In this document: positions 41,805 to 50,904 of the stretch, piece after piece
How the letters are laid out: the number at the start of each line of letters is the position of its first letter
How positions within the stretch are numbered: the stretch's first letter is position 1
Source: Novosphingobium sp. SCN 66-18
GTDB lineage: Bacteria > Pseudomonadota > Alphaproteobacteria > Sphingomonadales > Sphingomonadaceae
Reading direction: 5' to 3'
DNA length: 64,000 nt
Assembly: GCA_001725355.1 (NCBI GenBank)
Contig: MEGD01000009.1
Location: 1 to 64,000, forward strand
The notes under the pieces: model-generated
Seen by the model: only the letters and a program-made list of their open reading frames with translations
Databases searched by the model: none
What the model was told of the DNA's origin: nothing
Made by a program: the position numbers and the translations under genes

Positions 41805-43916
41805 TCAGAACTTGACCTTGGCTTCCACCGCCCAGGTCGCCGGCTGCGCGCGGAAGCCGAGATCGGTATCGGAACCGGAATAGGCCTTCGGGTTGTAGTC
41901 GGTGTAATACTTCTCGTTGAAGATGTTGCGGCCGCTGAAATAGAGGCCCCAGCGCTCGTTCTCGACGCCCACGCGCACGTCGACAAGATTGATCGGGTTC
42001 TGCACCTGCCGGTTGTCCACCTGCCAATACTTGCGCCCCTTGTGCGCATAATCGAGCCGCAGCAGCAGGTCGAAGTCGTCGGTCAGCGGGCGGTTGTACT
42101 GGAAGCCGGCGTTCATCGACCAGGTCGTGGTCTTGGGCGTGTGGTTGCCCACGGACGCGGGATCGACCACGTTCTTGCGGATGTTGGTGTCCGTCGTGCC
42201 GATGGCGCCGAACAGTTGCAGGCCCTTGGTGGGCAGCGCCTGCATTTCCAGCTCGACGCCCCAGATATGCACCTTGTGGATATTGCCGATGATCTGCGAG
42301 GCCGTGGCGACATCGATGTAGAAATACTGGAAGTCCTTGCTGACGGCCTTGTAGATCGCGCCGTTCAGGATGAGGCGGCGATCGAACCAGCTCGTCTTGA
42401 AGCCGGCCTCGTAGTTCGCCAGCTTCTCGGCGCGGAACACCGGGATGCTCACCGTGGGCGCGTTGAACCCGCCTGAGCGGAAGCCGGTGCTGTAGGTCGC
42501 GTACACGAGCTGCCGGTCGTTGAACTTGTAGGTCAGCGTCGCCTTGGGCTGGACGTTGTCGAAGCTGGTCTTGCGCACCGCGCCCGATGCCAGGTCGGTC
42601 TGCCGCCGCTCGTCGCGGTCATAGCGCAGCGCGCCCGACAGGGTGAGGTGATCGGTCAGGTCGTAATCGACGTTGCCATAGACGGCATAGGCGTTGTTGC
42701 TGTTGTCCTCGCTCAGCCGGATCAGGGCCAGGGCTGGATTGTCGATCTGGTCGCGCGATCCGTTCAGGTCGATGAAGGCGCGCGTCAGCAGGCTGCGCTT
42801 GGTGTGAAGGTAATAGCCGCCGAGAATCCAGCGGAGCGGTCCCTTCCCGTTGGAAACGAGGCGCAGTTCCTGGCTGGTCAGCTTGACGTGCAGGTCCTGC
42901 CCCTGCCCCGCCTGGATGCCAAGGCCCAGGAAGCCGCCGGGATTGTCCACCGGATTGCCGAAATCCAGATCGCCGCGATAGTTCTCCTTGATGTCGGTAT
43001 AGGCGGTGATGCTGGTCAGCGTGGCGGCGCCGAGGTCGAGATCGATCTTGGCCGAGGTATCGAACAGGTTGCCGAACGTCAGGCCTTCGATGTTGGCGCT
43101 GGGCAGCCGGAAATCGTTGGCGAGCCCCGAGGGAACCCGGCTGTCATAGATCGCGCCGGCGCGGAAATCGCGGTAGGAGGCGCGCAGGTCGATCTTCAGG
43201 TTTTCGCTGAGCGAGGCTTTGAACTTGCCGCGCAGTTCCCAGTCGTGGTCGATGAAATCGACGTTCTTGTCGCTGTAGGTGTTGCGGATGCGCCCGTTGT
43301 CGGTCTTGTACGATCCGGCGATGCGCAAGCCCGCGTCGTCGCCGATCGGCGTGGAGAGCGAGCCGGTCACGTCGATGGCGTCGCCCCGGCCATAGCTGGC
43401 ATCGAGCGCGCCTTCCATGTGGTCGGACGGGTCCTTGGTGATGATGTTCATCGCCCCGCCGATCGCGTTGCGCCCATAAAGGCCGCCCTGCGGTCCCTTC
43501 AGCACCTCGATCCGCTGGATGTCGAACAGGTTCATCCGCAACTGCTTCTGGCTGTTCTGGGGAACGCCGTCGACGATCACCGCAACGGGCGAATCCGCGT
43601 TGTTGATCTGCGTGACGCCGCGCACCACCACGAACGAGTTGAGGTAGGTGAAGCTCTCGTCGAACGAGACGTTGGGCACCAGATTGACGAATTCGCGCGT
43701 GGATTTGATGCCGGCGTCGGCGATCTTCTCCTCGGAGAACGCGGCCACCTGGATCGGTACGTTCTGGAGATTTTCCTGGCGCCGCTGCGCCGTCACCACG
43801 ATATCGCCGAAGCCCTGGCTCTGCGGTGCTTCCTGCGCCATCGCCGGCGTTCCTGCGGTTAGTCCGGCAATCGCGATGGCCAGCCGGCCAGCGCCCCTCA
43901 TGTTGTTCGTTCCCAT
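41805..43916 (-). CDS. TonB-dependent receptor of the hydantoinase operon
   Basis: 703-residue receptor. Signal peptide to AMAQ (residue ~28), DIVVTAQRRQENLQNVP box, plug with IQRIEVLKGPQGGLYGRNAIGGAMNI, barrel ending in WAVEAKVKF. It begins 13 bp after the racemase stop, so it is the last gene of the hydantoinase / DUF917 / racemase operon and probably imports the substrate of those enzymes. Receptors of this subtype are common in sphingomonads and their ligands cannot be read from sequence. Confidence 0.93.
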   Translation of the reverse strand: MGTNNMRGAGRLAIAIAGLTAGTPAMAQEAPQSQGFGDIVVTAQRRQENLQNVPIQVAAFSEEKIADAGIKSTREFVNLVPNVSFDESFTYLNSFVVVRGVTQINNADSPVAVIVDGVPQNSQKQLRMNLFDIQRIEVLKGPQGGLYGRNAIGGAMNIITKDPSDHMEGALDASYGRGDAIDVTGSLSTPIGDDAGLRIAGSYKTDNGRIRNTYSDKNVDFIDHDWELRGKFKASLSENLKIDLRASYRDFRAGAIYDSRVPSGLANDFRLPSANIEGLTFGNLFDTSAKIDLDLGAATLTSITAYTDIKENYRGDLDFGNPVDNPGGFLGLGIQAGQGQDLHVKLTSQELRLVSNGKGPLRWILGGYYLHTKRSLLTRAFIDLNGSRDQIDNPALALIRLSEDNSNNAYAVYGNVDYDLTDHLTLSGALRYDRDERRQTDLASGAVRKTSFDNVQPKATLTYKFNDRQLVYATYSTGFRSGGFNAPTVSIPVFRAEKLANYEAGFKTSWFDRRLILNGAIYKAVSKDFQYFYIDVATASQIIGNIHKVHIWGVELEMQALPTKGLQLFGAIGTTDTNIRKNVVDPASVGNHTPKTTTWSMNAGFQYNRPLTDDFDLLLRLDYAHKGRKYWQVDNRQVQNPINLVDVRVGVENERWGLYFSGRNIFNEKYYTDYNPKAYSGSDTDLGFRAQPATWAVEAKVKF

Positions 43917-43929
43917 CGTCTTTCCCCTT

Positions 43930-44679
43930 TTATGCCCCGTATCGAGCGATGCCTATCTCCGGGTATCCCCTCAGTTCCTTGTCGCGTGGCATGCCGTAAG
44001 TGCGCTTGCTGTGCGCAAGCCCTGCGCGAACCATGCCGTCGGCCATGCAGACCGTGGCCGGGACCGGATCGATCACCGGCAGCACGTGTCCGTGCGTGCG
44101 CAGGGTTGCGGCAATGGCCTCGGCGCAACCGAGGAAGCCGGTGCAGCCGAGCACGATGGCGTGCGCGCCGTCCTGCTCCACGGCGGCCAGCGAGGCCTGC
44201 GCCAGTTCCGTCGTCAGCCGTTCGGGCTCGGTTTCCAGTTCGAGCACCGGAATGTCGATGACCCTGACGGAGGCCAGCTTTTCGTCCACGCCATAGACCT
44301 TCGCCAGATTCTCGATCATCGGCACGACGGAATCGAGCACCGTCACCACGCTGAACCGGTGGCCGAGCATGGCGGCGAGGTGCATGGCGGTCTGTGCCGG
44401 TCCCAGCACGGGGATGGACACCACCTCGCGCGCGGCCTTCAGCCCCGGATCGCCCATGCAGTCGATGACGATGGCGTCCGCGCCCGCCCGCTCCGCCCGG
44501 ATTGCCTCGACCACGAGCCCCGGCACGGCCATCGCCTCGTCGAATTCGCATTCGATCGAGGCCGGGCCAGTCGCGAGCAGCGACTGGGTGATGACCAGAT
44601 CGTCACGCATCAGCGGGGCCACATCGTCCAGCGTGCGGATGCCCTCGGTGATGACGGGGGTAATCAGGTGTACCCGCAT
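43930..44679 (-). CDS. Aspartate/glutamate/hydantoin racemase family protein
   Basis: 249-residue cofactor-independent racemase fold with the two catalytic cysteines in VIDCMGDPG (Cys74) and VLGCTGFLG (Cys179). The context favours hydantoin racemisation over aspartate or glutamate. ATG 44679 shares one base with the stop of the DUF917 gene (TGATG), typical of coupled translation. 13 bp separate it from the receptor gene. Confidence 0.9.
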   Translation of the reverse strand: MRVHLITPVITEGIRTLDDVAPLMRDDLVITQSLLATGPASIECEFDEAMAVPGLVVEAIRAERAGADAIVIDCMGDPGLKAAREVVSIPVLGPAQTAMHLAAMLGHRFSVVTVLDSVVPMIENLAKVYGVDEKLASVRVIDIPVLELETEPERLTTELAQASLAAVEQDGAHAIVLGCTGFLGCAEAIAATLRTHGHVLPVIDPVPATVCMADGMVRAGLAHSKRTYGMPRDKELRGYPEIGIARYGA

Positions 44680-45806
44680 CACGCGCAATTCCCGATCAGG
44701 TCTCGGACGGGCACGTAGTCCTCGTCCAGCCCGAAGCATCGCGGGCCGACCACGGCTAGCGCGTGCGGCGTGGTGAGGATCGGCGGCGCGCTGCACGCCA
44801 CCACGGCGACGCGCTGGCCATAGGCGAGCCGTTCGGTGGGAATGGCGTGCGCGGTTTCGGCATCGACGATGGTGACGAGATCGGGGACGATCCCGCGCAG
44901 TTCGCCGTTGACGTGGACCACGAGGTTCTCGTTCTGGAATCGGACCTCGGCCATGCCGGGGATCGCGCCCGGCGCCGCTTCCGCGCCCATGGCGGAGATC
45001 GTGCAACTGCCGAAGACCCAGCCGCGCGTGGTATCGCGTTCAAGGCTGGTGATCTTGCCCCGGAACACCACCGCCGCGTCCGAATAATAGGCGTGGGCGC
45101 GCAGGGCATCGATCAGGCGGTCGAGCGGCGGGCGCGGATCGCCGCTGCGCGCGATCGCCTCGCCGATCCCGATCGCGCCGCTCAGCGTCAGCGGTACGGC
45201 GGCGCGGCGCGCCTGCGCCCCGGTCATCGGATAGCACGACATGCACACGCTGGCGCCCATCACCGCGGCAACGGGGCGCGCGAGTTCCTCGGCCTTCAGG
45301 CCGGTGACCGTCTGGTAGAGCACGCTGTTGCCGTGCTCGTCGGCGATCGTCATCGGGGCGCAGGCCACGCCCTCGATGTTGAAGCTGGTCATCTGGAGCG
45401 CGGGAAAGGCGCGGCCCATGCCGTCGGCATCGACGATCGGCAGCCCGCGCATCGCCGCGTAGGCGACCGGCATCATCGAATTGCAGCCGCCGATCTCGGC
45501 CGAGATGATCGCGGTGGCGGTTCGGCCCAGGAAGCGCTCCAGCACTTCCACCGCGCGGTGCTGATCCTCGATCGAGAACAGCTTCTCGATCATCACCGTG
45601 GGCGCGCCCATCGCGGCGGCGACGAACACGTTGTCCTCGTCCTTGAGATCCTCCGGCCGAACGATCGGGACCGGGCCGTATTGCGCGATCGCCTCGCGGC
45701 ACAGGAGTGAGCCGAGATAGGGGTCGCCACCGCCGCCGGTGCCGAGGAAGGCCGATCCGATCGCCAGGTGTTCGATATTGTCGAGCGTGATTTCGCGAAC
45801 CATCAT
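44679..45806 (-). CDS. DUF917 family protein (thiohydantoin/hydantoin-metabolism type)
   Basis: 375-residue protein of the DUF917 family. GSAFLGTGGGGDPYLG at the N-terminus is the signature; SAEIGGCNSMMP and VDADGMGRAFPALQM follow. DUF917 proteins accompany or are fused to HyuA-type hydantoinases, and one group acts on S-methyl thiohydantoins; I recall this from the literature of the family. The first ATG (45806) overlaps the hydantoinase stop, with a second Met at 45803. Acts with the flanking hydantoinase and racemase, presumably in the cytoplasm. Confidence 0.88.
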   Translation of the reverse strand: MMVREITLDNIEHLAIGSAFLGTGGGGDPYLGSLLCREAIAQYGPVPIVRPEDLKDEDNVFVAAAMGAPTVMIEKLFSIEDQHRAVEVLERFLGRTATAIISAEIGGCNSMMPVAYAAMRGLPIVDADGMGRAFPALQMTSFNIEGVACAPMTIADEHGNSVLYQTVTGLKAEELARPVAAVMGASVCMSCYPMTGAQARRAAVPLTLSGAIGIGEAIARSGDPRPPLDRLIDALRAHAYYSDAAVVFRGKITSLERDTTRGWVFGSCTISAMGAEAAPGAIPGMAEVRFQNENLVVHVNGELRGIVPDLVTIVDAETAHAIPTERLAYGQRVAVVACSAPPILTTPHALAVVGPRCFGLDEDYVPVRDLIGNCA

Positions 45807-47362
45807 CGTACCTCCGCAAGGGCCAGATCGCCGACCGCGCGGCAGACGACGCGCGTCGCCCCTCCCGGCAGGTATTGCAGCGGAACCGCCTCGATATTGA
45901 CGATCTCCACCGTCTCGGCGCTTGCCCCGGCGGCGATGGCCTGCCCGGTGGCCTGCGCGCGCGCGTCGGCGAGCGCCGCTTCGCGGCTGGCGGCGTCCGG
46001 CGCGTTGTAGATGCGGTCGATTTCGCCGCTGACCTGGCCGATGGCCGCGCCGATCGCGTTGGCGACGCCGGCATGTTCGGGGCGCATCATGTCGGAAACG
46101 CCCTGCGGCGTGGCCGAAACCAGCACCGATCCGCCGCCGACCAGGATCATCGGAATATCACCGGGCGCGGTCTTCATCCGGTCGATCGCATCGTCGATCA
46201 AGCGGTCGATCGCGCCGCGCGCCTCGGCCACCAGCGCAGGGGGCAGGTGGGCCACCCGTGCGGGATCGCCGAAAGCGGCCTGGCCGCTCGCCACCGCGAT
46301 GTCGCTGGTGGTGAGCGTTTCGCCGCCGAAGATCAGCCCTTCGCTGCGCAGACGGAAGCCCACCGAATCCGGCCCGACGGTGACGCCGTCCGCCGTTTCG
46401 CGGACAAGGCTGCCGCCGCCGAGACCGATCGAGAGAATATCGGGCATGCGGAAGTTGGTGCGCACGCCCCCGACGTCGACATGCACGGTCGACTGGCGGG
46501 GAAAGCGCGCGACCAGCACGCCCACGTCCGACGTGGTGCCGCCGATGTCGACCACGATCGCGTCGCTCGCGCCGGTGAGCCAGGCCGCGCCGCGCAGGCT
46601 GTTGGTGGGGCCGGCGGCGAAGGTCAGCACCGGATAGCGCTGCATGTGGTCGGCGCTCATCAGCGTGCCGTCGTTCTGGCTGATGTAGAACGGCGCGGTG
46701 ATGCCGAGTTCGGTCAGCGCGCGCCGGAACGCAGACGTGATCGTGGCCGCCAGCGGGCGCAGGCTGGCGTTCATGATCGCGGCGTTCTCGCGCTCCAGCA
46801 GGCCCACGCGGCCGACGTCGGACGAGAGCGAGACTTCCATCCCAGGGGCGTGCCGGGCGATCAGTTCGGCGGCGCGCGTTTCGTGCGCGGGGTTCAACTG
46901 GCTGAAGATGCAGGAAACGGCGATCTGGCCGATGCCGGCCGCGCGGGCTTCCTCGACGGCGGCAAGGATGGCCGCTTCGTCGAGCGGCGAGATTTCGCGT
47001 CCGTCGAACTCGAAGCCGCCGCGCACCATCGCCGATCCGCCGCGTACCACCGCCTTGAGATCGTCGGGCCAGGCGGTGAACGGGGGAATGCCGCGCCCGG
47101 CGGGAAAGCCGATGCGGATGGCGAACACCGGCACCAGTTCGCGGCGCTGGATGAAGGCGTTGGTGAAATGGGTCGTGCCGATCATGACGGCGTCGATCGC
47201 GTCCGGCGTGATCGCGCATTCGGAGATCAGCGCCGTGATCGCCTCTGAGATGCCCGAACTGACGTCCTTGCTGGTCGGGCGTTTCACCGCCCCCAGCACG
47301 TTCCTGCCTGATAGAAGAACGGCATCGGTATTCGTGCCGCCCACGTCCACGCCAATCCGCAT
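45803..47362 (-). CDS. Hydantoinase/oxoprolinase subunit A family protein
   Basis: 519-residue HyuA-type protein of the ATP-dependent hydantoinase/oxoprolinase family. MRIGVDVGGTNTDAVLL (phosphate loop), GTTHFTNAFIQRR, VVDIGGTTSDVGVL and SIGLGGGSLVR are the ATPase-fold motifs. It is shorter than the ~680-residue HyuA of two-component systems and no HyuB gene is nearby; the partner is instead the DUF917 protein, with which it overlaps by 4 bp. It opens the operon; LuxR-type sites lie 80-135 bp upstream. Confidence 0.9.
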   Translation of the reverse strand: MRIGVDVGGTNTDAVLLSGRNVLGAVKRPTSKDVSSGISEAITALISECAITPDAIDAVMIGTTHFTNAFIQRRELVPVFAIRIGFPAGRGIPPFTAWPDDLKAVVRGGSAMVRGGFEFDGREISPLDEAAILAAVEEARAAGIGQIAVSCIFSQLNPAHETRAAELIARHAPGMEVSLSSDVGRVGLLERENAAIMNASLRPLAATITSAFRRALTELGITAPFYISQNDGTLMSADHMQRYPVLTFAAGPTNSLRGAAWLTGASDAIVVDIGGTTSDVGVLVARFPRQSTVHVDVGGVRTNFRMPDILSIGLGGGSLVRETADGVTVGPDSVGFRLRSEGLIFGGETLTTSDIAVASGQAAFGDPARVAHLPPALVAEARGAIDRLIDDAIDRMKTAPGDIPMILVGGGSVLVSATPQGVSDMMRPEHAGVANAIGAAIGQVSGEIDRIYNAPDAASREAALADARAQATGQAIAAGASAETVEIVNIEAVPLQYLPGGATRVVCRAVGDLALAEVR

Positions 47363-47441
47363 TGAAGCCCTCCGCTGGTGGAGGACAGCTTTCCTGCACC
47401 TTGCTCAGTGCGCAACGCGCCCGGCTGGGAGGGGAGGGGTT

Positions 47442-47452
47442 CTACATGGTAG
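47442..47452. promoter_or_regulatory. LAL-type site 1 before hydantoinase operon
   Basis: CTACATGGTAG, one of three related CTAC...GTAG palindromes near the LuxR-type regulator, in the 134-bp gap before the hydantoinase gene. Confidence 0.5.
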
Positions 47453-47480
47453 TCATCGAATAATACATCGGATCGCGGAA

Positions 47481-47496
47481 CTACCTGGATTGGTAG
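47481..47496. promoter_or_regulatory. LAL-type site 2 before hydantoinase operon
   Basis: CTACCTGGATTGGTAG: CTACC and GGTAG arms around 6 bases, directly after the stop of the LuxR-type gene. Together with site 1 it flanks a TATTAT that could be the -10 of the hydantoinase promoter (47462-47467 region, minus strand). Confidence 0.55.
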
Positions 47497-49986
47497 TCAG
47501 GCGGATGCGAGCCGCCTGCCTGCGGCAATCGCCGAGACCCGATCGTGGACGCCCAGCTTCTTGTAGATGCTTTTGAGGTGATAGCGGACGCCGTGTTCGG
47601 AAATGGCCAGCTGGCGGGCGATCCGCTTGTCCGAACCGCCACCTTCCAGCAGCCGCAGCACTTCGCGCTCGCGCTCGGTCAGGGCGCTCGCACCGGCGCC
47701 GCCGCGGTCGCGCAGCCGGTTGCCCAGCGTTTCCGCAAACGCGAGTGCGACCTCGTCCAGCCGACCCTCCGCGCGCAAGCGCGCCAGCGTAGTGGCGAGG
47801 AGTGGGCCTGCCATATCGCGGAATATCTGCCGCATCCCGGTGCGCGCGCCGATCGCGATGGCCGCGTCCAGCAGATCGCGCGCGCGGTCGTCTTCGCCAT
47901 CGAGGCAGGCGGCGCTGAAGCGAGCGAGCAGGAAGCGCAGCCGCGATCGTTCCAGCCCGCGCGCGGCCGCACGCTCCAGCGCGGTTTCGAGAAGCGCGCC
48001 GGCCTTGTCCCGCGCACCACCCGCGCGCAGCCGGTAGAAACCGGCCAGCGTATAGACCTCGTGTTCCTGCCAGCTTGCCGTCGGCCCGGGTTCCGGCGCG
48101 ATCCAGCCCGGCGGAACGGGGCTTTCGTTGCCCTGCATCGCTTCCTCGCCAACGATGCACAGGCCAATCCCCGTCACCAGGTCGGCCACGCGCGGCAGGC
48201 CTTGCGCGCGCAGCTTGCCGACTTCGTCCTCGATGGTGCGCAGCGTGGTCCCGAGGCCATGGTCGATGCGGTTGAGCCGAACCATCGTTTCATAGGCCAG
48301 GAAGTAGATGTCGAACCACGCTTCGGCATCGGGCATCCGGTGCGCGGATTTGCGCACCGAATTGCGCGCGCTCGTCAATTGGCCGGCTTCGTACTCGATC
48401 GATCCGGTGAGCGCGGCGATCACGGTTTCCACCCCCACGTCATGCGCGAAGCCCTGCTGCCAGTGACGGCGCGCCTCCGACATGCAGGTGCGCGCCTGCT
48501 TGAGCCTTGCTTCGGCAAGGTGGATCGCGGCTTCGTGCATGAACAGGAACATGACGTTGTAATGCGAAGCGGCGAGCTTGGCCTGCGCGCGGGCGTCGAT
48601 CAGGCTGGCGCGCGCCACGTCGAACCGGGCGCGCTGCGAATTGAGGATACACGACAGCGTCGACAGGAAGCTGCGCAGGGCGGCGTCTTCCGCCTGTTCG
48701 GCGGTCAGGCCGCGCAGCAGTTCGAGGTCGTCCGTCCGCTCTAGCGAGCAGCCATAGACCAGCAGTGTTACGCGCACGATTTCCAGATCGCGCGCCAGCG
48801 GATCGGGCGGGCCGATCCCGGCCTCCGCCATTTCCGCCGCCAGCGTTTCGTACAAGTGCTGCGCCACGCGGATGCGGCCGCCCTTGAGGTGGACGATGCA
48901 GTCCATCATCCGCAGCACCAGCGAGGCGGCCACGTCCTCCGCGCTGGATTTCTCGACGAGTTCGCGCAGAACGGGAAAACCGTGGACGATCCAGATGCGC
49001 AGCGCGCCGTGCGCGTCGGCATATTCGCGAATGCGGCCGGAAGTGCCCGCCATCCTCGCCAGCGTCGCGGCTTCTGCGAGCTGGCCCGTGGCGGAATAGT
49101 GATCGGCCATGGCCAGCAGCAGGCTCTCGCGGTCCTCCCTCGCGCCTTCGGCTTGCGGCCCGTCGCGCAGCAGCACGCGCAGGGCGGAATGGAGGTGGAT
49201 GCGCTGACCTTGCCGGTCCACCAGACCTTTCAGACGGTAGGCGAGATCGGCGACGATCGTGTCTTCCCGCCGCTGGCTGTCGATCGCCAGCAGCGTCGCC
49301 AGATCGGGCGTATCGAGCCAGCTCGCGTGCGTCAGCGCGGCGCGTTCGGCCGGCGTGAGCGACGCCAGCACTTCCTGCGCGATGAACGTGCCCAGCCCGC
49401 TTTCGCGCACGATGTCGAGATCGCTCCAGCTTGCCGACACGTCGCGTGCGGCGGCGGCCCAGCGGGTCAGCACGTCCAGCGCCACCGGCCAGTCGCCGGC
49501 CAGGGCCTGGATGCGTGGGCGGATGGCCGGGCGCAGGCTGGCTTTCAGGGTGCTGGCGATGTCCTGCGGGCGCAGGCGCAGGGCGTCGGCGTCCAGCACG
49601 TCGATGCGTGCACGCAGCGCCATGCGGGCCAGCGGCAGGTCGCCCGGCTGGTGGATGGTGAAGATCACGCGCCGCCCGGCGCCTTCAAGGTCGATCCGGT
49701 CCAGCACCTGCGCCAGCAGCCTGCTATCGGCCGCGCCAGCTTCCTCGATCACCGTGACCGGCGCCTGCCCGGCCAGCAAGCCCTCAGCCGCCGCCCGCGG
49801 ATCGCGGCCATGTTCCCACAGGCCGAACACCGCGATCCCGTCCCCGCCGGCGATGCGCTGCGCCGCCGCATGCGCCAGCCGGCCCTTGTGGAAGCCCGGA
49901 GGGGCGCAGAGCACGACGACCGGCCGGCCGGCGACGATGCGTTCAACCAGTCTGCCGAAATGTCCGTCCGCCGGGGAAAACTGCAT
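47497..49986 (-). CDS. Large LuxR-family (LAL/MalT-like) transcriptional activator
   Basis: 829-residue regulator. N-terminal NTPase-like domain (VVLCAPPGFHKGRLAH as a Walker-A equivalent, VTVIEEAGAAD as Walker B), a long helical TPR-like sensor middle and a C-terminal LuxR helix-turn-helix (ALTEREREVLRLLEGGGSDKRIARQL, residues ~765-829). The usual GxGKT reads GFHKGR, so ATP binding may be weakened. It lies between the PhzF gene and the hydantoinase operon on the same strand. CTACC/GGTAG palindromes before itself and before hyuA suggest it controls both. Confidence 0.92.
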   Translation of the reverse strand: MQFSPADGHFGRLVERIVAGRPVVVLCAPPGFHKGRLAHAAAQRIAGGDGIAVFGLWEHGRDPRAAAEGLLAGQAPVTVIEEAGAADSRLLAQVLDRIDLEGAGRRVIFTIHQPGDLPLARMALRARIDVLDADALRLRPQDIASTLKASLRPAIRPRIQALAGDWPVALDVLTRWAAAARDVSASWSDLDIVRESGLGTFIAQEVLASLTPAERAALTHASWLDTPDLATLLAIDSQRREDTIVADLAYRLKGLVDRQGQRIHLHSALRVLLRDGPQAEGAREDRESLLLAMADHYSATGQLAEAATLARMAGTSGRIREYADAHGALRIWIVHGFPVLRELVEKSSAEDVAASLVLRMMDCIVHLKGGRIRVAQHLYETLAAEMAEAGIGPPDPLARDLEIVRVTLLVYGCSLERTDDLELLRGLTAEQAEDAALRSFLSTLSCILNSQRARFDVARASLIDARAQAKLAASHYNVMFLFMHEAAIHLAEARLKQARTCMSEARRHWQQGFAHDVGVETVIAALTGSIEYEAGQLTSARNSVRKSAHRMPDAEAWFDIYFLAYETMVRLNRIDHGLGTTLRTIEDEVGKLRAQGLPRVADLVTGIGLCIVGEEAMQGNESPVPPGWIAPEPGPTASWQEHEVYTLAGFYRLRAGGARDKAGALLETALERAAARGLERSRLRFLLARFSAACLDGEDDRARDLLDAAIAIGARTGMRQIFRDMAGPLLATTLARLRAEGRLDEVALAFAETLGNRLRDRGGAGASALTEREREVLRLLEGGGSDKRIARQLAISEHGVRYHLKSIYKKLGVHDRVSAIAAGRRLASA

Positions 49987-49995
49987 AAACCGGGT

Positions 49996-50036
49996 GTACC
50001 ATCAGGCTGTGATAGCGCGATGGTACTACCTGGTAG
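49996..50036. promoter_or_regulatory. LAL-type site 3 and inverted repeat before LuxR gene
   Basis: GTACCATC (49996-50003) and GATGGTAC (50019-50026) are inverse complements around 15 bases, and CTACCTGGTAG (50026-50036) is an 11-bp palindrome matching the sites before the hydantoinase operon. Likely autoregulatory region of the LuxR-type gene starting at 49986. Confidence 0.55.
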
Positions 50037-50055
50037 GAGATCGGCCAAGTATCCT

Positions 50056-50901
50056 TCAGATCACCGCCGTCCCGGAAAACAGGCTGGCGGTGTGGCCACC
50101 AATCCAGATCTGGCCTTCGCCATCGGCCTCGACCGTGATCCGGCCGTCGCGATCCAGACACGCGCCCTGCGTGACGTGGTAGGGCGCCTTGACCAGCCCT
50201 TCGCCGGTCAGCCATTGCGCGACCGAGGCGTTGAGGCTGCCGCATACCGGGTCTTCGATCAGGCCGCCGAACGGATCGCTGAAGAAGGCGCGGATCTCGT
50301 AGGCGGCGGGATGACCCTCGGGATGGAGCCCGACCACGCCCAGGTCGATCGTCGCCCCGTGCCAGCGCACCGGATCGAGCGCCCGCACCGCTTCCGCCGA
50401 AGCCAGCCGCACGGCGACCCAGCCGGGGCCGTTGTCCACCCAGCGCGAGGCGACGATGGCGTCGCGCGAAATGCGCAGGACGGCGGCGATCTCGTCGAGC
50501 TTGTCCTCCTCGACCTGGCCGGAGCGGATCGTTGGCGGGGCGGCGAAGGCCAGCGCGGACCCGGTACGGCGCACGCGCACCAGACCCGCGCCGCATTGCT
50601 GCACGACCTCGTTCGCGTTGCGCGGCGTTCCGCCCGCCGCCAGCCAGGCGTGGCAAGTGCCCAGCGTCGGATGCCCGGCGAAAGGCAGTTCGCGTGCCGG
50701 GGTGAAGATGCGCACGCGATAGTCCGCGCCTTTGTCGGTCGGCGGCAGCAGGAAGGTCGTTTCCGAGAAGTTCAGCCAGCGCGTGACGCGCAGCATCGTG
50801 TCATGGTCCAGTTCCTCGGGCGTGGTCACCACCGCCAGCGGATTGCCGCTGAACGCGCCGGCGCCGAACACATCGACGATCTGGAAGGAATAGCGGGTCA
50901 T
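50056..50901 (-). CDS. PhzF-family isomerase/epimerase
   Basis: 281-residue PhzF-fold protein. QIVDVFGAGAFSGNPLAVV at the N-terminus, catalytic Glu47 in NFSETTFL, RIFTPARELPFAGHPTLGT and EDPVCGSLNASVA are family hallmarks. Cytoplasmic, no signal peptide. Substrates of most family members are unknown. It starts 3 bp after the broken DMT transporter gene, and a MocR regulator is divergent from them, so the trio was one unit. Confidence 0.92.
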   Translation of the reverse strand: MTRYSFQIVDVFGAGAFSGNPLAVVTTPEELDHDTMLRVTRWLNFSETTFLLPPTDKGADYRVRIFTPARELPFAGHPTLGTCHAWLAAGGTPRNANEVVQQCGAGLVRVRRTGSALAFAAPPTIRSGQVEEDKLDEIAAVLRISRDAIVASRWVDNGPGWVAVRLASAEAVRALDPVRWHGATIDLGVVGLHPEGHPAAYEIRAFFSDPFGGLIEDPVCGSLNASVAQWLTGEGLVKAPYHVTQGACLDRDGRITVEADGEGQIWIGGHTASLFSGTAVI

Positions 50902-50904
50902 GCA

